A program made the position numbers and the translations under genes. Positions 6,001 to 9,994 of a DNA stretch of 10,274 nucleotides are shown here, one piece after another (position 1 is the stretch's first letter; every line of letters begins with the position of its first letter). The DNA is from Candidatus Helarchaeota archaeon. Its GTDB lineage: Archaea; Asgardarchaeota; Lokiarchaeia; Helarchaeales; HEL-GB-A. The notes beneath the pieces are model-generated. The model made no database searches and was not told where the DNA came from. It worked only from the letters and a program-made list of their open reading frames with translations. The DNA is taken from contig JABXJU010000159.1 in NCBI GenBank assembly GCA_013375405.1, positions 1 through 10,274 of the forward strand, given 5' to 3'.

Positions 6001-8842
6001 TGATCCCGATTGTCAGCACGAGTATAAATACAGGAAGAACTCAATAATGTATTTAGAAGATGCATTTGGCATTTCCACCGCTTCAAGTGATAATCACCGC
6101 GATAGGATCTTTCCATACATGGCATACGGTCGCGGGACGGCAGTGCCCTCATTACAGCTCGGTAACTCTGAAAATCCATATCTTCCCGAATTTTACGAGG
6201 ATTATCCAATTTTCGTGTCTCCCGATAAATACGATGAGTTAAGCGATGAGTATCACGTGACGTTCAAGATCTTTAATGGATCTTCTTTCGACATTCAGCT
6301 CTTCCCATCATCCAGCTCCCATTCGTTTTTTTCCGATGTTGTATCGCTTGATGCCTATTTCATGGACACGTTGGGATGTTATGTAGATTTTGGAACTTAT
6401 GACAATGAATATTTCGAGATATTTTCCGTGAATAATGCCACGAACATCATGACTCTAAATCCCGCCATTGCAGGTTATTGGAACAACATGATAGCCGACA
6501 AGAAAGCCGCCAACGCCGCAGTTCCCGATTATGAAGCATTCATCGTCTTGAAGATCCGCATCGAAAAGTACAGGTCCATTGAAGATACGAGGGGACTCTC
6601 GGAGGAAGAAGTGCTCAGGATTGCCACCATGCAGTCAGTTCAGGCGACTTTCTTGCATTACCTGTATCAGTATTCCATCGCTTCCCAAACGCAATCGCAA
6701 TTAAACGAGATTGCATATACCGCCTTCATCACGGCAAGTAGCTGTTTCATTTTATACGCCATGGGCGGGGGCAAGATGGCGTTCCATTCAATCGGCAAGG
6801 AGGTCCTCGAAGAAATATTTGTCGACCCGATAATTGAGACGGTGTCGAGAAAGATCGGAACCAAGCTGGGCTTGGAGGGATATTGGTTGATTTTCTTCTC
6901 GAGTCTCTGCGAGAGTGGCAGGGAGGTTTTCGGAAGCTCATTTAATCGTCAATTTGGATCGATCTCGATCGACATGATGCACGATCTTAAGATACGGGCT
7001 GCCCTGGATTCCAATGTAGACTCGCGGATCAAGGTGCGAGATCCGGCGGTCGATCTAAAGCAGTCAGCGTCAGAGTCGATGTCCCGACTCCTGAAAGCAA
7101 GAGGGTTCGCTTCCGCGTCCTTGTTGTTCACGCTCTCCATGTTCACGGGAAATTTCCTTGGAGTGACATCCTCGACCTTAATGGGCGGTTCGCAGGCTTT
7201 TGGTTTGATGGTCTCTCACAAGATTGCTGAGAACATTGAGAAAGCATTGCTCAAGAAAGCGCTCAAGCAATACACGTTTAGAAAGGTAGGAGCTCCAGTT
7301 GATAAAGCCGTTCATAAAATTAAGGTAGATCCCAACCAAAGGGTTAGCTTGATAATTGATCAACTCGTAAAGGACTTAGATCTCTCTGATTTACTTGAAT
7401 ACAAGCTCGTTAATGGTAAGGTGCTTGACAAGAGCAGGACTCTACTTGAAAACAATGTCAATCCAAGAGAGGTGCTTAAAATAATTGCCGTCCAAGAGGG
7501 ATCCGCACCGATTAACCGACTCGATATAATTAAGAAATATAAAGGTAATAGGCAAATTGATTTACAACGAGTTTTAGGCAAATTCGTTGATCCTGATTCT
7601 CCCGACATATACTTGCTACCTATGAAAGATCTCGTCACATCTGAAGATTACGATCAAGATGCTCTTAAGAGAATTTGGAAGTTAGGAAAATTTAACGGAA
7701 AGTATGTATTCGGAATGGTGTATCGCTGGACCAACACTAAGTCAGGGGATTTTGGTTATGACCTAATAATGAGAAAAGTAGGAAGAACTGAGCAACTAAA
7801 AGGAAGTCCTAAATATCGACCGGTTTCGAGCATTTCGGTGAGATTTCAGGGTTATTTAGATGGTGCAATAAAGACAGATCTTCAATATTTAACAGAAAGA
7901 ACTATAGAATATGATATGAGAGTAGTTTATGATGAAGCCGGTGGGGGGGATAATGGAATAAGAGCGATTCTCGACTCGTTTGAACTTGAAATCTTGGAGA
8001 TAATGTTTATCAGTGATAATTACTTACAGGATTGCAAAATAATTGAGCATCTTGAAGATTTTTACATTTGGGCTTCTGATAGCAAACGTCCTAGAGGTTA
8101 TAATGAGGCGGGTGGAAGTGCTGGACCTCACGTGCGAGAATCTAGAAGTGCTCATGCAACGGTAAGGCTCCATGCTACAATGGATCATTTAATTTCTCAC
8201 GGATTTACTATGGGAGAAGTTGCTTTCTATTTACGCATTACAGTTGCACAACTTGATGCTCACGTAAGAATGGCGCATAATGGCAAGACCTTTTCCGTAG
8301 TGCAAGATGAATTAATAGAGAATAAGATGTTTGATTTAATAGATGAAGGTTATCTAACACCCGGAGAACTTGGCCCATATTTCAATGGATTTGGTCCTAA
8401 TGGTATATTCGCACAATTAGCTCGAACTGAGAGGGGAAAATCATATTTAAAGAGCTTAATAACGTCTCTAATTTCACAGCATGGCTTTGAAACTTACGAT
8501 CCTCTATTGAGAGAATTAGGTATGAGGAGAACGCGTTTAGGTCTTCAGCCTCCTTTGAGATTGACAGAAATTATCAGTGAAATGGGTGGTTTAAAAAATT
8601 TAAAACTTGAAAAATATTTAAAGCCACTTGCTAAGCGGATGATCAAGGATTCTAAAGATGCGCACGACTTACTAATTAAAATTGGTTGGGACATACCACC
8701 GTCTTTAAATTACAGGAGAGTGGATGGGAGCCTAAATGCGAGAGGTATGAGGCTAGCTAAAGATAGAATACTACAGCTCTTCGGGGTCACGTATGAAGAT
8801 GCTAAGAACAAGCACTCTACGGGATATCTAGGAAATGTCTAA
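2..8842 (+). CDS. Giant modular surface/effector-like protein with C-terminal ubiquitin-like and GIY-YIG nuclease domains (5' partial)
   Basis: The frame is open from base 2 to a TAA at 8840-8842. Eighteen codons precede the first in-window Met (base 56), so the true start and any signal peptide lie outside the window, and Met56 is not the start. Numbering from that Met: residues 1-1721 are beta-rich and Tyr/Asp/Asn-rich with at least 37 N-x-S/T sequons, as in archaeal extracellular proteins. DxDxDG-like loops occur near 1364, 1453 and 1674. Residues about 1725-2400 form a carrier region with hydrophobic segments. Residues 2406-2480 match the ubiquitin-like beta-grasp pattern. Residues about 2548-2690 match a divergent GIY-YIG nuclease, and the rest is helical with an HTH-like stretch. 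I know no single named family covering the whole protein. By analogy with polymorphic toxins it may be a cell-surface stalk carrying a nuclease tip, but this is inference. Base composition changes sharply near 7200-7270. Transcription probably ends in the T-rich gap after the stop. Confidence 0.9.
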   Translation, partial: GKGTHVYGSIYVNDREYSMDWIYSDHTVDIDAFSANSYNSQNFLLSEQPITSDYMLIEGSTYMHHRIDLLDSNNIIYPQGAEFAVIIPNSTDRIDSVVIDHVDQISDPWDWVESWQGFSFTEQDFNEVLGYYDQLNMETFNSSTNILTPDDYELVVNDNNEYQVNFFDSVGNIRSRLSSDIIQVDFHVSLEFTEKDFNIVEDQNTYNAELHWKFPDEYGYSSWLHHAYHPDLTSTTSFNASFSHFSEYAAKQDFNSTMTEEFQFYPNEYNFTTFEFTGFEGPIYSVTLNLTHGGDFQERWGDVLPFGMTVQTDSGELYLSDSYFANWQHSSDPAHQNKSIFTFGMKKKYLDAVGILEDSEILVTYYYRKESLSYYAERDDILFSPDYTFIIKDSNGGTIDIGNISSVVDNNITFAESITDAQCLSIGEKFTIQYNFKTRGGLVESKHVFVEVQPREMRFYNGYYPFSGGSIIAPLYYNFSANYQYQLAMNYRLQEKSLYSFEFSINSTDVLEFNLDAVDPMKDIDDSAVVVAYYYDEIQNKTFVDDDDLSYDYQTGNLTVDLSGYDVPLGDQVEDVLYVNLFAELHNKYKYYHDFSINLINNEIQLFNWSLAEAPEDLLVPNLESASFIHDIQPDNRVASGKVKQVYAILNASNKMIYHLEEDLNDPVNGWDSYDTLIMKLGILNSDVLEKLKVDFIYTDSGDQLIGTTYVEVDDIDETGEVHLRLPESEDLDQFTVNNKARIEFTPIFYDHSDFGGYYYEKGFPTFQLVYWTSEDVENNKLKVPLDKDIFSINQSVLVFNEMMEYVYEITEVGVTTVSEDSIEFEFHNISLPTTYTDVNGNTMIMRDGELLFLKYNASLEKAIGLIVEEMVLQKGSYIKNYETGQNVVPIAEISLLGIYNDENTYTIEDDLFGNRDKMVAWETSLDLTPFEDDFYNTYKQQVFNISFDDIYSGFKVNDSGNVEHCYITDVLITSNDPRYQLVVDSFFIFEFDSNATLYDSEIFDIYANNHITFFYIGDYIDIYEEYIIFNASEFFPLYYNNSTINETLYWDVFDSAGNKYYFNEHLFGESISTGVYNITWNPYYSEEYYYRYYDSQTEDELEYLKQLYDYYNPHVDKFRYLYISWADENAWKEWHTIDQVNVDPDSLDIVFEYYNETLEEYRSVTYNQTLNEFETRQVAVETLYPYDKSVSTATFNLSQDYGDAQDLDVLLVKGYFFNESELDFDPTNAVILLDDKSINVTAPSGFKLDAFEKIVVFLNFTGGAFSDYTQFRLLGNATSNHPNAPKWTKNDSLYVDFEYNDIDYFLLMEEYAVGSDDSLFEHLDYIRNDKYVSLEYGIYNFTAKEQSQNFELFAKVNDPKTALELYDFNLDSNHELVLQKDDLTGDGSYNSFKYGFVNPAGEISFHTLEQEVSSTNVETEKDQDVKISEGYQLDWKDFFRYHYIFAKRAIYTQTTTKRRTDTYSRLIQRDFDSDGVVDDEVMLSVTYLSVNVITFTIERTIFDLEGTIWNKGCDGHHGTFIEFKNASTYYYDFSVSFTFRDFISNEEVNSTRYYDDIFPNELSEVNNLENYLAPATNDLDDEDPSNDLTVQAPVLESLLSLSHQRDGIPAVFDRKITNVDGDVEVENILTASKVLSIPGQINSETGIAGEITSNSITSEVIEVKPANGVYYNNKMKYGPTRLLGGSYYYFDGNGDGLFETIFISDSNGEIIGFGFDNDQDCYFIPGSVHLVEKHAIANVTSEWTNDDCAHSPNMLKFIARDRKFRLGTYKHEEGYYAEPVYGDSLFDTWKMVFSWGSSRLIEEAESMRASQFIESLTAKKVWDDVMWQVSAVVISTSASNLIAIGVTLLSNKAYGEVARWVSRVVLYAVISSIHAWSEKRDVDYFIAAHTFHNPNYAGPITLSEKIRRDRDWGGSFWDTMWHSECGIYAPLEIDAGRFSYKGQVVLAPSDIDKTGRRYLPFPLPSPGFGEWYRDIKMDYSLQTRGYLAYSSLGLISPLFDPDCQHEYKYRKNSIMYLEDAFGISTASSDNHRDRIFPYMAYGRGTAVPSLQLGNSENPYLPEFYEDYPIFVSPDKYDELSDEYHVTFKIFNGSSFDIQLFPSSSSHSFFSDVVSLDAYFMDTLGCYVDFGTYDNEYFEIFSVNNATNIMTLNPAIAGYWNNMIADKKAANAAVPDYEAFIVLKIRIEKYRSIEDTRGLSEEEVLRIATMQSVQATFLHYLYQYSIASQTQSQLNEIAYTAFITASSCFILYAMGGGKMAFHSIGKEVLEEIFVDPIIETVSRKIGTKLGLEGYWLIFFSSLCESGREVFGSSFNRQFGSISIDMMHDLKIRAALDSNVDSRIKVRDPAVDLKQSASESMSRLLKARGFASASLLFTLSMFTGNFLGVTSSTLMGGSQAFGLMVSHKIAENIEKALLKKALKQYTFRKVGAPVDKAVHKIKVDPNQRVSLIIDQLVKDLDLSDLLEYKLVNGKVLDKSRTLLENNVNPREVLKIIAVQEGSAPINRLDIIKKYKGNRQIDLQRVLGKFVDPDSPDIYLLPMKDLVTSEDYDQDALKRIWKLGKFNGKYVFGMVYRWTNTKSGDFGYDLIMRKVGRTEQLKGSPKYRPVSSISVRFQGYLDGAIKTDLQYLTERTIEYDMRVVYDEAGGGDNGIRAILDSFELEILEIMFISDNYLQDCKIIEHLEDFYIWASDSKRPRGYNEAGGSAGPHVRESRSAHATVRLHATMDHLISHGFTMGEVAFYLRITVAQLDAHVRMAHNGKTFSVVQDELIENKMFDLIDEGYLTPGELGPYFNGFGPNGIFAQLARTERGKSYLKSLITSLISQHGFETYDPLLRELGMRRTRLGLQPPLRLTEIISEMGGLKNLKLEKYLKPLAKRMIKDSKDAHDLLIKIGWDIPPSLNYRRVDGSLNARGMRLAKDRILQLFGVTYEDAKNKHSTGYLGNV
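4412..4444 (+). other. Calcium-loop-like motif DxDxDG...E (residues 1453-1463)
   Basis: The translation reads D-F-D-S-D-G-V-V-D-D-E, with acidic residues at loop positions 1, 3 and 5, Gly at 6 and an acidic residue near the end. This is the spacing of EF-hand, dockerin and type-3 thrombospondin calcium loops. A weaker relative, D-D-L-T-G-D-G, lies at 4145-4165. In secreted archaeal proteins such loops usually stabilise domains through bound calcium. Calcium binding is inferred from the motif only. Confidence 0.5.
5075..5101 (+). other. Calcium-loop-like motif DGNGDGxxE (residues 1674-1682)
   Basis: The residues read D-G-N-G-D-G-L-F-E, again with oxygen ligands at positions 1, 3 and 5 and a Gly at 6. 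A second acidic cluster, D-N-D-Q-D, follows about 22 residues later. The motif lies at the C-terminal end of the sequon-rich region, just before the change to the carrier region, so it may rigidify the base of the stalk. That structural role is inference. Confidence 0.45.
5489..5632 (+). other. Paired hydrophobic segments of the carrier region
   Basis: Residues 1812 to about 1832 and 1844-1859 are two hydrophobic, mostly uncharged helices rich in Val, Ile, Ala and Ser, separated by a short charged link. They follow the sequon-rich region and are compatible with a transmembrane hairpin or a membrane-insertion element. Both contain several Ser/Thr residues, so they could also be buried helices of a soluble domain. 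Confidence 0.4.
6716..7210 (+). other. Hydrophobic pre-tip segments before the ubiquitin-like domain
   Basis: Three hydrophobic stretches occur here: residues about 2221-2240, ending in a Gly-rich turn; about 2270-2280 (Y-W-L-I-F-F-S-S-L); and 2351-2384 (Leu/Phe/Gly/Ser-rich). They alternate with charged amphipathic helices. The position directly before the nuclease tip recalls the hydrophobic entry or pre-toxin regions of bacterial contact-dependent toxins, but I see no VENN-type motif or other diagnostic signature. The block is G+C-rich, at about 53% over 6781-7200 by hand count. The membrane-related role is inference. Confidence 0.4.
7271..7495 (+). other. Ubiquitin-like beta-grasp domain (residues 2406-2480)
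   Basis: The order matches ubiquitin across 75 residues. A first strand (Y-T-F-R-K-V-G) and a turn lead to a second strand (H-K-I-K-V-D-P), where D-P sits like the E-P of ubiquitin. A helix follows (S-L-I-I-D-Q-L-V-K-D-L), then Y-K-L-V-N-G-K-V-L-D-K-S-R-T-L, which parallels R-L-I-F-A-G-K-Q-L-E-D-G-R-T-L. The last strand is V-L-K-I-I-A-V. There is no terminal Gly-Gly: the chain continues E-G-S-A-P into the nuclease part, so it is a built-in fold and not a processed conjugation tag. It begins where the base composition turns A+T-rich. The exact subfamily is unknown. Confidence 0.7.
7697..8125 (+). other. GIY-YIG-type nuclease domain (residues about 2548-2690)
   Basis: The GIY-YIG order is present in divergent form. 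M-V-Y2556 followed by R-W-T-N matches the GIY strand and its usual K-I-T-N continuation. K-V-G2576-R-T matches Y-I-G-Q-T, with Lys in place of the second Tyr. V-R2596-F-Q-G-Y matches the catalytic Arg helix, with Tyr where many members have His. F-E-L-E-I-L-E-I leads to H-L-E2667-D-F-Y-I with the catalytic Glu, and then G-Y-N-E-A-G-G (2681-2687), the common ending of homing-type GIY-YIG domains. The first motif pair is about 18 residues apart, longer than the usual 10-11. The family hydrolyses DNA. Activity is probable because Tyr, Arg and Glu are kept, but the replaced Tyr and His leave doubt. Confidence 0.7.
8126..8839 (+). other. Helical C-terminal tail with HTH-like DNA-binding character
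   Basis: Residues about 2691-2928 are mainly helical and basic. Residues 2709-2743 have a helix-turn-helix-like layout: a helix up to H-G-F-T, then M-G-E-V-A-F-Y-L, then I-T-V-A-Q-L-D-A-H-V. A related hydrophobic pattern (M-F-D-L-I-D-E-G-Y-L-T-P-G-E-L) follows. The extreme C-terminus (R-L-A-K-D-R-I-L-Q-L-F-G-V) is again amphipathic. Homing endonucleases of the GIY-YIG class carry a separate DNA-binding domain after the catalytic one, which this tail may represent. No named family was recognised. Confidence 0.4.
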
Positions 8843-8861
8843 TTTATTCCCTTTAAATTTA

Positions 8862-8882
8862 ATTATTTTTTTATTAGTTTTT
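8862..8882 (+). terminator. T-tract terminator of the giant gene
   Basis: The 44-base gap between the two convergent stop codons contains runs of seven T (8866-8872) and five T (8878-8882), with further T-rich sequence and no strong hairpin. Archaeal RNA polymerase terminates at such U-tracts. Read on the opposite strand the gap is A-rich, so no equivalent terminator is visible for the convergent gene, whose transcript may run into the 3' end of the giant gene. Confidence 0.6.
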
Positions 8883-8886
8883 AATG

Positions 8887-9762
8887 CTAATCAAATTTAT
8901 AGAAGATTTTAAACTTCTCTGTCCCAAGATAACCTGGAATTTTATTGATCTTGTTTTTTCTAATATATAATGTTTTTAGTAATTTGAGCTTGTTTATCGA
9001 TTCTGGCAGAATAGATATGTAATTATTATTTATAGATACAACTTCGAGCAATGGTAATTTTGTTATTGATTCAGGAAAATCTTTAAAGTAATTATAACTC
9101 AAACATATGATCTTTAGTGAAGCCAAATTTGATATGTCTTCTGGAATTTTGTCTAATTGATTATATTCTAAGCATAATGACTGTAGACCTTTCATATCGA
9201 AGATTATCTCTGGAATTGTTTTTAAGCCCCATCCCTGTAGAAGAACGTGTTTCACGTAATGAATCTTTCCAGTTTCACGTGCTTCTTGAAGCTCTTTAAG
9301 TCCGATTATCGTGTGTTTTCTGTTCTTAGTATAAAGGTCATTCTTCCCGTTTAAATAGATGAGACGAATGGGATGTAGCTTTTTTCCTGGCACGTGCTTG
9401 CGAATTTTTTCGCGAAAGTCATTGAGGTAAATCTTGCGTTCCAATTCAGCACCTTTATCATACCAACGACCTTCTTCATACTCCCATCTTGTAGCATCCA
9501 AGATTTCCTGACGCAAGTCCTCAGGCATCTTGGCTCCAGTTATGAGAATGAAATATCCGAGGACAAAATACGGCGCCCTGCGAGAATAGCGAATATCGGT
9601 CATTTTTTTAAGGAATTTGAAGTTTTTCTCCAAGTTCTCTCTCGTCAAGATCCTTTCATCTTCAAAAAAATCGCTGTAATCGATGCCACACGCATCCAAC
9701 ATGAAGGTTGCTAAGTCTATTTCTTCATCATCGTCTAATATTCGCGCGCTCCCTCTTGCCAT
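8887..9762 (-). CDS. Leucine-rich-repeat protein with helical N-terminal domain
   Basis: A complete 291-residue protein. Residues 1-128 are predicted helical and charged, with a conserved-looking core (F-V-L-G-Y-F-I-L-I-T-G-A-K, then P-E-D-L-R-Q-E-I-L-D-A, then E-R-K-I-Y-L-N-D-F-R-E-K-I). I recall similar N-termini on LRR proteins from Lokiarchaeia, but cannot verify it here. Residues 169-281 hold five repeats, with a strict 23-residue period at 191, 214, 237 and 260, of the L-x-x-L-x-L-x-x-N-x-[LIF]-x-x-[IFL]-P-E-x-I-x-x-L type, as in SDS22-like LRRs. Such arcs bind proteins. No signal peptide or membrane segment is seen, so it is probably cytoplasmic. ATG at 9762 is the only Met before the upstream in-frame stop (near 9816); no clear ribosome binding site precedes it. 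The gene converges on the giant gene with a 44-base gap. A regulatory, adaptor or immunity role is open. Confidence 0.92.
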   Translation of the reverse strand: MARGSARILDDDEEIDLATFMLDACGIDYSDFFEDERILTRENLEKNFKFLKKMTDIRYSRRAPYFVLGYFILITGAKMPEDLRQEILDATRWEYEEGRWYDKGAELERKIYLNDFREKIRKHVPGKKLHPIRLIYLNGKNDLYTKNRKHTIIGLKELQEARETGKIHYVKHVLLQGWGLKTIPEIIFDMKGLQSLCLEYNQLDKIPEDISNLASLKIICLSYNYFKDFPESITKLPLLEVVSINNNYISILPESINKLKLLKTLYIRKNKINKIPGYLGTEKFKIFYKFD

Positions 9763-9820
9763 GATGCTTTTCTCGAAATTTATTGATTTTTTCTTATTAT
9801 TATAATGAAAATATTATTCC

Positions 9821-9839
9821 TATTTATAAATATGTTTTC
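9821..9839 (-). promoter_or_regulatory. TATA box and BRE-like element of the LRR gene
   Basis: On the minus strand the sequence reads GAAAACA followed by TATTTATAAATA. It matches an archaeal TATA box preceded by a purine-rich BRE. A start about 26 bases downstream would fall near 9800, giving a leader of roughly 38 bases before the ATG at 9762. The twelve bases 9821-9832 are a perfect palindrome, so the box could also bind TBP in the rightward direction. Confidence 0.5.
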
Positions 9840-9883
9840 ATAGGTCCGCAAATTAGTGATTTATGTTAGTTATAAAAATTTAA

Positions 9884-9898
9884 CGAAAGATTTAAATA
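9884..9898 (+). promoter_or_regulatory. BRE/TATA promoter of the coiled-coil gene
   Basis: CGAAAG (9884-9889) directly precedes TTTAAATA (9891-9898), the usual archaeal BRE plus TATA arrangement. Transcription would start near 9921, leaving a leader of about 70 bases before the ATG at 9991. The predicted start falls within the inverted repeat described next. The assignment is by sequence match only. Confidence 0.55.
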
Positions 9899-9916
9899 TC
9901 TTGATTCACATTAGTA

Positions 9917-9941
9917 TATTGTCAACCTCCGGTTGACAATA
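9917..9941. promoter_or_regulatory. Perfect inverted repeat at the predicted transcription start (operator or leader hairpin)
   Basis: Two perfect 11-base arms (TATTGTCAACC and GGTTGACAATA) flank the three bases TCC. As DNA this is a typical dyad for a dimeric HTH regulator. Its position some 20-25 bases past the TATA box would block polymerase loading, a common archaeal repression layout. As RNA it could form a triloop hairpin in the leader. No T-tract follows, so it is not a terminator. Confidence 0.6.
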
Positions 9942-9952
9942 AAACCAATAAT

Positions 9953-9994
9953 ATTAAAAAAATGGGGTTTAAAACTCAAAAATTAAAAAAATGG
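9953..9994 (+). repeat. Short direct repeat carrying two ATG contexts
   Basis: The 13-mer ATTAAAAAAATGG occurs at 9953-9965 and again at 9982-9994, 29 bases apart. The second copy contains the ATG of the coiled-coil gene. The first copy contains an ATG that opens a 16-codon reading frame in another phase (9962 to a TAA at 10010-10012), overlapping the real start. The repeat may be chance in A-rich DNA or a small leader duplication. Confidence 0.5.

Noticed and set aside
5703..6209. A 168-codon open frame on the minus strand inside the giant gene
   Set aside because: It lies wholly antisense to the giant gene's G+C-richer part, where stop codons in other frames are rarer. Its product is Arg/Cys-rich without recognisable domains, and the plus frame is clearly the coding one.
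6957..6972. Palindrome-rich GATC/CGATC cluster
   Set aside because: It is within coding sequence in the G+C-richer block and is explained by Ile, Ser and Asp codons.
7415..7501. Gly-Gly-type processing site after the ubiquitin-like domain
   Set aside because: The sequence after the last strand is Q-E-G-S-A-P with a single Gly, so a classical ubiquitin-like cleavage site is not supported.
9117..9714. Two plus-strand open frames opposite the LRR gene
   Set aside because: They are shadows of the minus-strand LRR gene, whose 23-residue repeat periodicity proves the coding strand.
9763..9990. Possible small RNA or CRISPR element in the divergent intergenic region
   Set aside because: Apart from the TATA-like elements, one dyad and a short direct repeat, no repeat-spacer pattern, tRNA-like cloverleaf or other RNA fold was seen.
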